Positions 28,027-37,261 of a DNA stretch of 55,681 nt are shown piece after piece. The notes under the pieces are model-generated. The model was given only the letters and a program-made list of their open reading frames with translations, had not been told where the DNA came from and searched no databases. This DNA comes from an uncultured Anaerovibrio sp. (GTDB taxonomy: Bacteria > Bacillota > Negativicutes > Selenomonadales > Selenomonadaceae). Made by a program: the position numbers and the translations under genes. Within the stretch, counting starts at the first letter, position 1. Each line of letters opens with the position of its first letter. The stretch lies in assembly GCA_902786545.1 (NCBI GenBank), contig CADACU010000005.1, positions 1 to 55,681 on the forward strand, written 5' to 3'.

Positions 28027-28078
28027 ACAAACTATATAAAAAATATTATAGTAGGTAGCTTGATTATGTATTTTTTGG

Positions 28079-28107
28079 TTGAGAAGAAAGAGAATTTATA
28101 TTAAAAT
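28079..28107 (+). promoter_or_regulatory. Predicted antiporter promoter
   Basis: TTGAGA -35 (28079-28084), 17-nt spacer, TAAAAT -10 (28102-28107). Confidence 0.55.
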
Positions 28108-28152
28108 AAATGAGTATTTATTCTTAATCTTAAATAGAAAGTGGGAAGATAT

Positions 28153-29658
28153 ATGGTAGAATCTGTTTGGTCAATACTGCCACCGATAATCACCATTGTG
28201 TTGGCCTTGTTGACAAAGGAAGTGTATATGTCATTGCTCATCGGTATTTTTTCCGGTGCGATGCTGTACACCCAGTTTAATGTTCTGGAAGCAATAATGA
28301 CCATGTTTGATGTAATGGCTGACAAGGTTGGCGGAAATGTCAATATTCTGGTATTTCTGGTTATCCTTGGTATTCTGGTGGCGGCAATCAGTCGTTCCGG
28401 TGCTACTCGGGCCTATGGTGAATGGGCGGCCAGAAATATCAAGGGACGCCGCAGTGCTATGCTTCTTACGGCGGTGCTGGGGGTAGTTATTTTTATTGAT
28501 GACTATTTCAACTGCCTTACTGTTGGTACTGTTATGCGGCCAATTACCGATAAGTTCAAGATTTCCCGGGCTAAATTGGCCTATATTATCGATGCCACTG
28601 CGGCTCCGGTATGTATTTTGGCACCGGTTTCCAGCTGGGCGGCAGCTGTAGGCTCATCTTTGCCGGAGGGCAGCGAGATTGACGGCTTTGGCCTATTTTT
28701 GCAAACTATTCCATTTAACTTGTACGCCCTGATGACTATGCTGTTTATGCTGTTCATCATCGTTTCCCAGCGGGATGTTTTTTCCATGGCCGCTTATGTA
28801 AAAAAGAACCAGGAAAATTTCATTGTTCCAAAGGAATATCGTGACAGTGAGCAGGAAGGCCCGGACGGTAACGGCAAAATCTTCGACCTGATACTGCCAC
28901 TGGTGGTGCTGATTGTGGCCTGCGTATACGGCATGCTGTATACCGGCGGTATCAATGAAGGCAAGAGCATAGCGGATGCCTTTGCTGATTGTGATGCCTC
29001 CAAGGCACTGGTATTTGGCTCCTTTATTGCTTTTGTTTTTACGGCACTACTATATCTCCCACGGAAGGTTATTACATTTAAGTCCTTCTGCGAGACCTTT
29101 GTGCAGGGCTTTAAGGCCATGACCCCGGCTAACCTTATTCTTTGCTTTGCCTGGACTTTATCCGGTATCTGCAGCGATAAGTATCTGAATCTGGGTGGCT
29201 ATGTTGGCATGCTGGTTAGTGCCAACACAGAGGTTGTTGCCTTCCTGCCGGTTATTTTCTTTGTTGTAGCGATTATTTTGGCATTTGCTACCGGTACTTC
29301 CTGGGGTACATTTGGTATCCTGATACCGATTGCTGTGGCTGTTATTGGGCCAAATGATGTTAATCTGCTGGCTATTACCGTGGCAGCTATCTTGTCCGGT
29401 GCTGTGGGCGGTGACCATGCATCACCGATTTCCGATACCACTATTTTGGCATCTGCCGGTGCCCAGTGTAGTCATCTGGACCATGTAGGTACTCAGATTC
29501 CTTATGTGCTGATTGTGGCCGGAGCCAGCTTTGTAGGCTATTTGGTGGATGGCTTTACATTGAACGGATGGGCTGGTCTGGCAACTACCTTTGGTATTTT
29601 GGCAGTAATAATGATGATTATTGTGGCCAAGGTTAAGCCAGTGGATGTAGACCACTAA
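28153..29658 (+). CDS. NhaC-family Na+/H+ antiporter
   Basis: About 501 residues from ATG 28153; a GTG 12 bp earlier is possible. A polytopic inner-membrane protein with about a dozen hydrophobic helices. Segments such as FIDDYFNCLTVGTVMRPITD, AAPVCILAPVSSWAAAVGSS and GAVGGDHASPISDTTILASA are typical of the NhaC/YuiF-like ion transporter group and hold the conserved polar membrane residues. It should exchange Na+ for H+, though some relatives carry amino or organic acids. Single gene with its own promoter and terminator. Confidence 0.85.
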   Translation: MVESVWSILPPIITIVLALLTKEVYMSLLIGIFSGAMLYTQFNVLEAIMTMFDVMADKVGGNVNILVFLVILGILVAAISRSGATRAYGEWAARNIKGRRSAMLLTAVLGVVIFIDDYFNCLTVGTVMRPITDKFKISRAKLAYIIDATAAPVCILAPVSSWAAAVGSSLPEGSEIDGFGLFLQTIPFNLYALMTMLFMLFIIVSQRDVFSMAAYVKKNQENFIVPKEYRDSEQEGPDGNGKIFDLILPLVVLIVACVYGMLYTGGINEGKSIADAFADCDASKALVFGSFIAFVFTALLYLPRKVITFKSFCETFVQGFKAMTPANLILCFAWTLSGICSDKYLNLGGYVGMLVSANTEVVAFLPVIFFVVAIILAFATGTSWGTFGILIPIAVAVIGPNDVNLLAITVAAILSGAVGGDHASPISDTTILASAGAQCSHLDHVGTQIPYVLIVAGASFVGYLVDGFTLNGWAGLATTFGILAVIMMIIVAKVKPVDVDH

Positions 29659-29676
29659 AGAATAAAAACAACAGTA

Positions 29677-29714
29677 TGTGCCGAAGTGAGAAATCATTTC
29701 GGCACATTTTTTTT
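29677..29714 (+). terminator. Antiporter gene terminator
   Basis: TGTGCCGAA (29677-29685) pairs with TTCGGCACA (29698-29706), followed by eight T. Confidence 0.9.
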
Positions 29715-29750
29715 CGGGTCAGCAAATGGAATTCATATCCTGTTTATTCT

Positions 29751-29778
29751 TTTAGAATAGGTAGTTTTGTGATAGAAT
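29751..29778 (+). promoter_or_regulatory. Predicted ftsEX promoter
   Basis: TAGAAT -10 (29773-29778) with an upstream TG (extended -10, TGATAGAAT) and a weak TTTAGA -35 at 16 nt. It lies 31 bp before ftsE. Confidence 0.5.
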
Positions 29779-29808
29779 AAAAGATAGTGTAGAAATGGAG
29801 GTTTCTCT

Positions 29809-30495
29809 ATGATTCATATGAATGATGTTATGAAGGTATACGACAATGGTGCCGTGGCCTTGAATCATGTCAATGTAGATATCAAAAAGGGTGAATTTGT
29901 CTTTTTGGTCGGTCCAAGTGGTGCCGGCAAGTCCACCTTTATAAAGATGCTGTTTCGCGAGGTGCTGCCATCTTCCGGTATTTTGACGGTAAATGGCCGG
30001 GATATTATTCGTATGTCTCCCCGGGATGTCCCATATCTGCGCCGTAGCTTAGGGGTTATCTTTCAGGATTACCGTTTGCTGCCGGATAAGACTGTGTATG
30101 AAAACATTGCTTTCGCTATGCAGGTTATTGAGGCCCCTCGCCGTATGATGCAGCGTAATGTAAATAATGTATTGGATATTGTTGGATTGCGGGATAAGTA
30201 TAAATGCTTCCCGAACCAGCTGTCCGGTGGTGAGCAGCAGCGTGTGGCTATTGCCCGGGCTATTGTGAACAATCCGGCTATTGTTATCGCTGATGAGCCT
30301 ACAGGAAATCTGGACCCGGAAACCTCCTGGGGTATTATGGATATATTTAAGAGCATAAATGCGTCGGGTACCACTATTGTTATGGCAACTCACGATAAGA
30401 CAATTGTGGATGCCATGCAAAAACGGGTTATTGCCATTGAAAATGGTGAAATAGTCCGGGATGAGGCACGGGGAGGTTACGGCTATGAAAATTAG
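29809..30495 (+). CDS. ftsE: Cell division ATP-binding protein FtsE
   Basis: 228 residues, the ATPase of the FtsEX complex that couples septum constriction to wall hydrolase activation. Walker [13 protein letters not shown] (about 36-47), signature [13 protein letters not shown], Walker [16 protein letters not shown], and the H-loop ATHDK are all intact. ATG follows AATGGAGG. Its last 11 bp overlap ftsX. The following M23 and S41 genes fit the same wall-remodelling role. Confidence 0.97.
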   Translation: MIHMNDVMKVYDNGAVALNHVNVDIKKGEFVFLVGPSGAGKSTFIKMLFREVLPSSGILTVNGRDIIRMSPRDVPYLRRSLGVIFQDYRLLPDKTVYENIAFAMQVIEAPRRMMQRNVNNVLDIVGLRDKYKCFPNQLSGGEQQRVAIARAIVNNPAIVIADEPTGNLDPETSWGIMDIFKSINASGTTIVMATHDKTIVDAMQKRVIAIENGEIVRDEARGGYGYEN

Positions 30496-31372
30496 TACAT
30501 TGGAATACTTTGTCCGGGAAGTATTCAACTCCTTAAAGCGCAACAATTGGATGTCGGTAGCCTCCGTTGGTACGGTGGCGGTATCCTTGTTTATCTTCGG
30601 TATGTTCCTCATGCTGGTCATGAATATGAACAAGATGGTGGAGTCCCTGGAGTCTCAGGTTCAGATAAAGGTTTATCTGAAGGATAATTTTTCCCGGGAT
30701 GACGCCAGAGCTTTGGAAGTAGATCTGAAAAATATGCAGGGGGTAGAGAAGGTTACCTTTGTTCCAAAGGAAGAGGCCATGGAAAAATTCAAGGAGCGGT
30801 TGGGCGACCAGAAAACGCTGTTGGAGGCTCTGGATGATACCAATCCTTTGCCGGATTCCTTTGAGGTAATGCTGATTCAGCCTGAACTGGTAAAGACGGC
30901 GGCTGAAGCTATTGAAAAGTACGAAGGGGTGGAAGCTGCCAAATACGGACAGGATGTAATGGAGCATCTTTTTGATATTACCCGTCTTATCCGAATATTT
31001 GGTTTCGCCTTGATGTTTGTTCTGGCACTGGCCACCTTGTTTATTATTGCCAATACCATAAGATTGACGGTATTTGCCCGCCGGAAGGAAATTGCCATTA
31101 TGAAATATGTTGGGGCCACAGACTGGTTTATTCGTTGGCCGTTTGTGCTGGAAGGTATGGTAATGGGCCTGTTCGGCAGTTTAATTGCTTCGATAATACT
31201 TAGATTTTCCTACGCGGGGATTACCGCCAAGATATACAGTACATTGGCCTTTTTCCCGCTTATTCCGGAGTACCCGTTTCTGGATTATGTCACCTGTGTT
31301 GTAATGCTGGGGGGCATGATTATGGGGGCAATCGGCAGTGCGGTGTCCATTAAGCGGTTCCTGAAGGTCTGA
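30485..31372 (+). CDS. ftsX: Cell division permease-like protein FtsX
   Basis: 295 residues from ATG 30485, inside the end of ftsE; this start gives [20 protein letters not shown], the usual FtsX N-terminus. The first membrane helix is at about 25-45. A periplasmic domain of about 110 residues follows (QIKVYLKDNFSRDDARALEVD onward) and should recruit the hydrolase. Three further helices lie at about 170-190, 218-240 and 265-290. FtsX does not transport; it passes the FtsE ATPase signal across the membrane. The M23 gene starts 9 bp downstream. Confidence 0.95.
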   Translation: MKISTLEYFVREVFNSLKRNNWMSVASVGTVAVSLFIFGMFLMLVMNMNKMVESLESQVQIKVYLKDNFSRDDARALEVDLKNMQGVEKVTFVPKEEAMEKFKERLGDQKTLLEALDDTNPLPDSFEVMLIQPELVKTAAEAIEKYEGVEAAKYGQDVMEHLFDITRLIRIFGFALMFVLALATLFIIANTIRLTVFARRKEIAIMKYVGATDWFIRWPFVLEGMVMGLFGSLIASIILRFSYAGITAKIYSTLAFFPLIPEYPFLDYVTCVVMLGGMIMGAIGSAVSIKRFLKV

Positions 31373-31381
31373 GGTGGCGTT

Positions 31382-32515
31382 ATGAGATTTTTTACCAAAG
31401 GGAAAAAGATTTCTGCCCTGATGATGGCCCTGCTTATGAGTTTGTCAGTTGCCACAACGGCTATGGCTGATGATTTGGAAGATCAGCTGGAGGACCTGAA
31501 GCAGAAGGCCGCCGAGCAGCAGGAGATTACCCAGAAGGCCCAGCAACGGGTGGATAGCCTGTCGGAACAGCTAAGAATATTGCAGGTGGATGTGGATGCA
31601 GCTACCGAGGCCTACAATGAGGTCACGGGCAAGCTGAACAGTGTACAGGCTGATATAAATGATAATACTGCACTTTTGGCAGAAACCGAGCGGGATTTGA
31701 AAAAGAAAAATGTGATCCTTTCCAAACGCATCCGGGATATTTATATCAATGGGCAAATAAGCTATGTGGATGTGTTATTCGGGGCCAAGGATTTTTCCGA
31801 TTTGCTTACCCGCATGGATATATTGAAGCGTATCATCAAGCATGATTACGATTTGATTATGAAAGTCAAGTCCGACCGCCAGGTGGTAATGGATACCAAG
31901 TCCAAGCTGGAAAGGGACAAGGCGGATGTAGAGGTGCTGGTGGCCGAGGCTGAGAAAAAGCAGGCCCTAATGCTGAATAAAAAGCAGGAACAGCAGGCAC
32001 TGCTGAACAAGGCTGAATACGATAAGGAAGTTTCTGAGCAGGCCTATGAAGAAATTATGGCCGCATCAGAGGAAATTACCCAGATGATCCGCCGCAGCCA
32101 GATGAGTGGCGGCTATGCGACAGTTACCGGTTCCGGGGCGATGATTTGGCCATTGGATGGTCCGATTACTTCGGAGTTTGGCTGGCGTACCCATCCTATT
32201 TTTGGTACCCAGCGGTATCATAGTGGTTTGGATATTGGCGGTGACTATGGGCTGCCAATTGTGGCCGCGGCCAGCGGAACAGTAATTCATTCCGGCTGGA
32301 TAAGCGGATATGGCAATACCATTATTATTGACCACGGTGGTGGAATTACCACCTTGTATGGTCACAATAGTTCCCTGACAGTTGGTGTGGGTGAGTATGT
32401 TTCCCAAGGGCAGACTATTGCTATTTGTGGTTCGACCGGTAATTCTACCGGACCTCATTGTCATTTCGAGGTCCGTGAAAACGGAGAGCCTGTAAGCCCA
32501 TATGGGTATCTATAA
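31382..32515 (+). CDS. Coiled-coil M23 (LytM) peptidase, FtsEX partner
   Basis: 377 residues. Signal peptide 1-29 (ALMMALLMSLSVATTAMA). Residues about 30-240 form a long coiled coil (DDLEDQLEDLKQKAAEQQEI onward), as in EnvC, PcsB and CwlO. The C-terminal LytM domain (about 255-377) keeps the zinc ligands in HSGLDIG and GPHCHFEV, unlike E. coli EnvC, whose LytM domain is degenerate. It may therefore cut peptidoglycan itself when triggered by FtsX. It starts 9 bp after ftsX. Confidence 0.9.
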   Translation: MRFFTKGKKISALMMALLMSLSVATTAMADDLEDQLEDLKQKAAEQQEITQKAQQRVDSLSEQLRILQVDVDAATEAYNEVTGKLNSVQADINDNTALLAETERDLKKKNVILSKRIRDIYINGQISYVDVLFGAKDFSDLLTRMDILKRIIKHDYDLIMKVKSDRQVVMDTKSKLERDKADVEVLVAEAEKKQALMLNKKQEQQALLNKAEYDKEVSEQAYEEIMAASEEITQMIRRSQMSGGYATVTGSGAMIWPLDGPITSEFGWRTHPIFGTQRYHSGLDIGGDYGLPIVAAASGTVIHSGWISGYGNTIIIDHGGGITTLYGHNSSLTVGVGEYVSQGQTIAICGSTGNSTGPHCHFEVRENGEPVSPYGYL

Positions 32516-32529
32516 CGAGCTTTAAGATG

Positions 32530-32785
32530 TCCCCCACCCCTTTAGGTGGGGGGGAAACAAACTTTAACAGCTGGCGAGCATATCTCCCAGCTCGTTGCGA
32601 CGCAAAGCTAGTCCCTGTGGGGAAACGCTAATTGGAAGATTTTTCTTCTTAAAGAAGAAAAATTTGAACAATGGCGTTATAATTATTGTTTTGATAAGTT
32701 TGCTCTTTCACTGTTCTTTCGGGGGTGGTGGAAGAGCTACGCTTTTATTTAGGGGCCTTTGGGTAGTGAAAGATTGGAGAAATAG
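32530..32785. repeat. Repeat-rich gap between the M23 and S41 genes
   Basis: Holds a CCCCACC/GGTGGGG hairpin (about 32531-32550) without a T-run, then a hairpin GATTTTTCTTCTT/AGAAGAAAAATT (about 32637-32665). The latter, with flanking GGAA and TTGAAC, recurs in opposite orientation at 47585-47622. A possible TATAAT lies near 32684. A 64-codon open frame here is repeat-derived and not called. Confidence 0.55.
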
Positions 32786-33940
32786 ATGAATCAGAAATTG
32801 AAATATGTTCTGGTAGCGATTGTTACCATGCTAGTTACTGTGGTAATGATGACCAGTTTAATATTTTTTGCATTGGGCGGCACGATGGAAAAAGCGGCAG
32901 ATATGGTCCGTTTTATCGCTGCGGTCCGTTTTGTGGAGGAAAAATTTGTTGGTGATGTAAATTCGGAAGTGCTGATAAACGGTTCCTTTGATGGCCTGAT
33001 GAAGTCTTTGGGGGATAAATATTCCGTCTATCTGGATGAGGAGAAATTTCACCAGTTAAGCGATATGAATCAAGGGTCCTTCGGGGGCATTGGCGTGGTA
33101 ATGAGCTTTGCAGAGCCAGGACACTGCCGGATAATGTCGGTGATGGATAATGCCCCGGGCAAGGAAGCTGGCTTGGAGGCAAATGATGAAATCATCGCCA
33201 TAGAGGGGGTCCCGGTATCAAACCTGCAACCAGAAGAAGTGGTACTCAGAGTCCGGGGACACGAGGGAACCCCAGTGGTGCTTACTGTACGACGGGAAGG
33301 CCAGACAGACCGGGATTATACGATTATTCGCTCCAATATTCATATTGATACGGCGGTGGGGGATGTATTGCCGGATACGGAAATCGGTTATATCCGTATT
33401 GCATCCTTCAGTGAAAATACTGCCATTGAATTTGAAGAGGCCCTAAAAAAACAGAAAGCCAAAGGTATTAAGGGTCTTATCATTGATCTTCGGGCCAATC
33501 CTGGCGGCCTTATAAAGTCCTGCGTAGAAATCGCCAATCTGGTGGTTCCAGCCGGCGAAATTGTTTCTGTGGTGGACAAATCAGGCCATAAAGAGGTTTA
33601 TCAGTCAGCCAAGACGGATGAATCCATTCCAATCGTGGTATTGATTGACAACAACAGTGCCAGTGCTTCGGAGATTTTGGCGGGAGCCTTGAAAGACCGC
33701 AAGGCGGCTACTCTGGTCGGGGTGAAATCCTACGGCAAAGGCTCGGTACAGACTATTTTGCCACTTTTTAAAGGAGATGGCATCAAGCTGACTGTAGCCA
33801 AATATTATACACCGTCCGGTATCAGCATTGACGGTGTAGGTATTGAGCCGGATGTGGAAATTGCCATGCCGGAGAAGCCTGTAACGGATATCCAGTTGGA
33901 AAAAGCCATAGAAGTAATGAAGGGTAAATTTAATAACTAA
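32786..33940 (+). CDS. C-terminal processing serine protease (S41, CtpA/CtpB-like)
   Basis: 384 residues. One N-terminal membrane anchor (about 8-30) leaves the rest outside the cytoplasmic membrane. PDZ domain at about 95-175 (GSFGGIGVVMS onward). Catalytic Ser is in NNNSASASEILAGALKD and the Lys is in GVKSYGKGSVQT, the Ser-Lys dyad of the S41 family. A domain after the catalytic core ends in MKGKFNN. In Bacillus a CtpB protease is encoded just after ftsEX, so the order is shared. Likely targets are periplasmic regulators or wall enzymes. Confidence 0.93.
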   Translation: MNQKLKYVLVAIVTMLVTVVMMTSLIFFALGGTMEKAADMVRFIAAVRFVEEKFVGDVNSEVLINGSFDGLMKSLGDKYSVYLDEEKFHQLSDMNQGSFGGIGVVMSFAEPGHCRIMSVMDNAPGKEAGLEANDEIIAIEGVPVSNLQPEEVVLRVRGHEGTPVVLTVRREGQTDRDYTIIRSNIHIDTAVGDVLPDTEIGYIRIASFSENTAIEFEEALKKQKAKGIKGLIIDLRANPGGLIKSCVEIANLVVPAGEIVSVVDKSGHKEVYQSAKTDESIPIVVLIDNNSASASEILAGALKDRKAATLVGVKSYGKGSVQTILPLFKGDGIKLTVAKYYTPSGISIDGVGIEPDVEIAMPEKPVTDIQLEKAIEVMKGKFNN

Positions 33941-34063
33941 TGTAATTTTAATTTTACTCTTATAAAATTATAGTGTTGACATACCATAATTTAAAAAATG
34001 CTGTAATAGAATTGGCGTACATATTTTTGAAAGCTATATGGCTTTATTGAAAGGATGTTTTAC

Positions 34064-35368
34064 ATGAAAAAGAAATGCTTATTGGGTACCGTCCTGTTGG
34101 CCGGCAGTCTATTGGCCGTGCAGCCGGCCTTGGGCCAGTGTGCGGACTTATCCCTGGAAGAAGCCATACAGATTGCCTTAGTAAATAATCCGGATGTGAA
34201 TATTACCAGATTAGGCGAAGAAACAGCCAAAGCTAAAATAACTCAGGCCAGGGGCAGTAACAGCTTTTCCTGGAAGGCCAGTACCAGCTTTGGAACCTCC
34301 GAGGTGGATACCTATGGCTGGGATACCAGCAACAGCACCAGAATTACCGGATCTTTGCCGATATACAACGGTAAGATAAACCATAATAACATTGAAAGTG
34401 CCGAAATTGGACTGGATATAGCCAAGCTGCAGACCCAGCGGAAATGGGAGACTATGAAGCTGGAGGTGGTAAAGGCCTACTACAATGTGTTGGAGGCCAA
34501 GAAACAGCTGGCTGTTTATCAGGATACAGTAGATAAATATCAACAGCATCTGACCAATGTGGAACAGTTATATTCCGCTGGTAGCAAAGCAAAGATTGAT
34601 GTGCTCCGTTCCCAGGTTGAGTTGGCCAATGCCAAGCAAAATCTTATCAAGGGAGAGAGCAGCTATGACAACAAGCTGAGTACCTTGCGCAATCTCCTTT
34701 ATATGGACCAACAATCGCCTATTGTTCTGACGGATGATTTCGTTTATGTTCCATTTGAGCCTGATGTGAATACCTGTGTGGATTACGCACTGAACAATCG
34801 CAAGGATTTGGTGGTGGATACCTATCAGCTGAAGCAGAAGGAACTGGCGGTAAAAAATGCCAAAGCCGGTTACTTGCCTAGTGTTGATCTCAGTTTGGGT
34901 ACAGCCTGGGATAAGCAGGTAATTCCTAGCCGGAACAATCATACCTACTCGGCTACTATTGGTGCCAGCTGGAATATTTTTGACAGTGGGGTTACCAAAG
35001 GTAAGATAAATGCGGCCCAGGTGGAACTGGAAACGGCCAAGCTCACGCTGGATAAGGACAAGAACAATGTGAGCCTGAATGTTCGTAATGATTACAATAG
35101 TATGCGGGAGGCCGAGAAGCGGTTTGAGTCAACCCAGGAAGCGGTGAAGGAGGCCCAGGAGGATTACTACATCGCCAATGAAAAATACAAGGCCGGTGAA
35201 GGCATTATGCTGGATATTATTGACGCACAGACAGCCTTGTCCACGGCTCAGCAGAATTATATCAGTGCCCAGTATGATTATGCCAGATACCGGGCCGCGG
35301 TAGAAAGCGATATGGGCTACGATGTGCACCCATCTACGGCAACTGTTGAAAATGCCGTTTTAAAATAA
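34064..35368 (+). CDS. TolC-family outer membrane efflux protein
   Basis: 434 residues from ATG 34064, placed 9 nt after AAGG; the ATG at 34055 is too close to that site. Signal peptide at 1-24 (ending QPALG). The mature protein is the internally duplicated TolC fold: LSLEEAIQIALVNNPDVNITR near the start and a second half with long helices (VRNDYNSMREAEKRFESTQE). It forms the outer membrane channel and tunnel for a tripartite pump, here with the MacA/MacB-like genes that follow within 25 bp. Strong evidence that the cell has an outer membrane. Confidence 0.92.
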   Translation: MKKKCLLGTVLLAGSLLAVQPALGQCADLSLEEAIQIALVNNPDVNITRLGEETAKAKITQARGSNSFSWKASTSFGTSEVDTYGWDTSNSTRITGSLPIYNGKINHNNIESAEIGLDIAKLQTQRKWETMKLEVVKAYYNVLEAKKQLAVYQDTVDKYQQHLTNVEQLYSAGSKAKIDVLRSQVELANAKQNLIKGESSYDNKLSTLRNLLYMDQQSPIVLTDDFVYVPFEPDVNTCVDYALNNRKDLVVDTYQLKQKELAVKNAKAGYLPSVDLSLGTAWDKQVIPSRNNHTYSATIGASWNIFDSGVTKGKINAAQVELETAKLTLDKDKNNVSLNVRNDYNSMREAEKRFESTQEAVKEAQEDYYIANEKYKAGEGIMLDIIDAQTALSTAQQNYISAQYDYARYRAAVESDMGYDVHPSTATVENAVLK

Positions 35369-35392
35369 TAATACGGAAATCGAGGTACTATT

Positions 35393-36526
35393 ATGAGAAG
35401 AAAAAAGACATATACCACGGTTGCGGTCGTTGTTATATTATTGCTGGCCCTGTTTGGCGGTTATAAATACTTCAGCGGGTCTGACAAGGAAAAAAATGCT
35501 GCCAGTGCCGAAATAACTGAAGTGAAACGGATGCAGATCAAATCGGTTGTATCAGCTACCGGTACAATTCGACCGGTGGACTCGGTAGAGGTAAGTTCCA
35601 AAATTACTGCCCGTATCAAGTCGGTGCTGGTAAAGGAAAATGATAAAGTGAAAGCCGGACAGACGGTGGCCGTTTTGGACGGCAAGGACTATGAGGCCAG
35701 TAATGATCAGGCGGCCTTCAAGGTAGTTAATGCCAAGTCAAAATATGACCGGGTGGCGTATCTTAACTCTATCGGTGCCAAGTCACAGGAAGAATTGGAG
35801 GATGCCCGCTATACCTACGATGCTGCTGCCAGCTCTTTGGAAAAAACCCAGTCCGATTTAAGTGAAACCATCATTACCGCTCCAATGGATGGCGTTGTTG
35901 TTGGCGAGCCAAAGTCTGCCGGCACCATGGCTGTTCAGGGAAATAGTAATCCAACGGTGATTTTGACCATAGCTGATATGAGCAAAAAGCAGATTTTGGC
36001 CAAGGTGGATGAAACGGATATCGGCAGTGTGAAGGTAGGACAGAATGCTACTTTTACCGTTGATACATATACCGGCAAGACCTTTACCGCCAGGGTATCC
36101 AAAATTTCCCAGACGGATGTTACTAACAGCTGGAATACCAATTCCAGCAGTTCTTCGTCCTCCTCGACTTCGGCCAGCGTAGTGTATTATTATGTGGTGT
36201 TGGATGTGGATGATCCCGAAAATCTGTTACTGCCGGCTATGACTGCCCGCGTGGACATAGTGACCTCTGAAAAGGATAGCGCTCTGGTTGTCCCTATTTC
36301 GGCATTAAAGACTGATACCAAAGGCTCCTATGTAATATTGAATCTCCCTGATGGAACGAAGGAAAACCGTTATGTCAGCACCGGAATTTACAGTGATGAA
36401 TATGTGGAGATTGAGAGTGGTCTGACCGACGGGGATAAAGTGGTTATTACATATAAGGCTAAATCCAGTACTGCTGCTAACTCCAGCGGACAGAAGCGGG
36501 GTGGCATGGGCAGACCGCCAATGTAA
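35393..36526 (+). CDS. MacA-like periplasmic adaptor (HlyD family)
   Basis: 377 residues. One N-terminal membrane anchor (about 7-24). Lipoyl/barrel-sandwich halves are recognisable (SVVSATGTIRPVDSVEVSSK and ETIITAPMDGVVVGEPKSAG), with a short alpha-hairpin between them (AAFKVVNAKSKYDRVAYLNS). A Ser-rich insert (NSSSSSSSST, near 250) precedes the beta-barrel. C-terminus is glycine-rich. It bridges the TolC channel and the MacB transporter across the periplasm. Nineteen bp separate it from the ATPase gene. Confidence 0.92.
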   Translation: MRRKKTYTTVAVVVILLLALFGGYKYFSGSDKEKNAASAEITEVKRMQIKSVVSATGTIRPVDSVEVSSKITARIKSVLVKENDKVKAGQTVAVLDGKDYEASNDQAAFKVVNAKSKYDRVAYLNSIGAKSQEELEDARYTYDAAASSLEKTQSDLSETIITAPMDGVVVGEPKSAGTMAVQGNSNPTVILTIADMSKKQILAKVDETDIGSVKVGQNATFTVDTYTGKTFTARVSKISQTDVTNSWNTNSSSSSSSSTSASVVYYYVVLDVDDPENLLLPAMTARVDIVTSEKDSALVVPISALKTDTKGSYVILNLPDGTKENRYVSTGIYSDEYVEIESGLTDGDKVVITYKAKSSTAANSSGQKRGGMGRPPM

Positions 36527-36544
36527 GCATGGAGGTTGATAAGC

Positions 36545-37261
36545 ATGAGTAACATTGAGAAGATTACTATCAGCCTCAGAGGAATTAAAAAGCTGTATAA
36601 AGTGGGTGACCAGGAGGTTGCTGCTTTAAATGGCATTGATTTGGACATTAAGGAAGGGGAATTTGCCGCTTTGATGGGGCCTTCCGGTTCTGGTAAATCC
36701 ACCCTGATGAATATTTTGGGCTGTCTGGACCGTCCAAGTGTGGGCTCGTACAAGCTGGATGGTAATGAAGTGGCGCATTTAAGTGATGATATGCTGGCCA
36801 AGACCCGTAACCAAAAAATAGGCTTTGTATTTCAGAATTTTAATCTGTTATCCCGGATTTCTGCCTTGGACAATGTAGCTTTGCCTCTGGTTTATGCAGG
36901 GGTGGATTCGGATGAACGGGAAGAACGGGCCATGTATTTTTTGGAGCAGGTGGGACTGGCTGATAGAGCTGATCATCAGCCGAATGAATTGTCCGGCGGT
37001 CAGCGGCAGCGGGTGGCGATCGCCCGGGCCCTGGTCAATGACCCACAGATTATTATGGCGGATGAGCCTACTGGTAATCTTGATACTAAGTCTACCAAGG
37101 AAATAATGGAAATATTTGAGAAAATGCATGATATGGGCCGCACCATAATTTTGGTTACCCATGAACCGGATATCGCAGTATGTGCCAGCCGGCAGCTGTT
37201 GGTCCGGGATGGTGTGATAACCAGAGATGAGGGAAAGGGCGTGGTTTTGGATGTTGTTTAA
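36545..37261 (+). CDS. MacB-type ABC transporter ATPase
   Basis: 238 residues from ATG 36545, 7 nt after GGAGG. LolD/MacB-type ATPase: Walker [14 protein letters not shown]-loop FVFQNFNLL, signature [16 protein letters not shown], Walker [14 protein letters not shown]-loop VTHEPD. In E. coli MacB the ATPase and permease are fused; here they are separate genes, as is common in Firmicutes. Its 3' end overlaps the permease gene by 11 bp. Confidence 0.94.
   Translation: MSNIEKITISLRGIKKLYKVGDQEVAALNGIDLDIKEGEFAALMGPSGSGKSTLMNILGCLDRPSVGSYKLDGNEVAHLSDDMLAKTRNQKIGFVFQNFNLLSRISALDNVALPLVYAGVDSDEREERAMYFLEQVGLADRADHQPNELSGGQRQRVAIARALVNDPQIIMADEPTGNLDTKSTKEIMEIFEKMHDMGRTIILVTHEPDIAVCASRQLLVRDGVITRDEGKGVVLDVV

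Noticed and set aside
32595-32789. 64-codon frame between the M23 and S41 genes
   Set aside because: It starts in and runs through repeat hairpins, and no family resemblance or good start site is visible.
33975-34020. TTGACA at 33975 as a TolC operon promoter
   Set aside because: No -10 element at an acceptable distance; nearest TAATAG or TAGAAT is more than 21 nt away.
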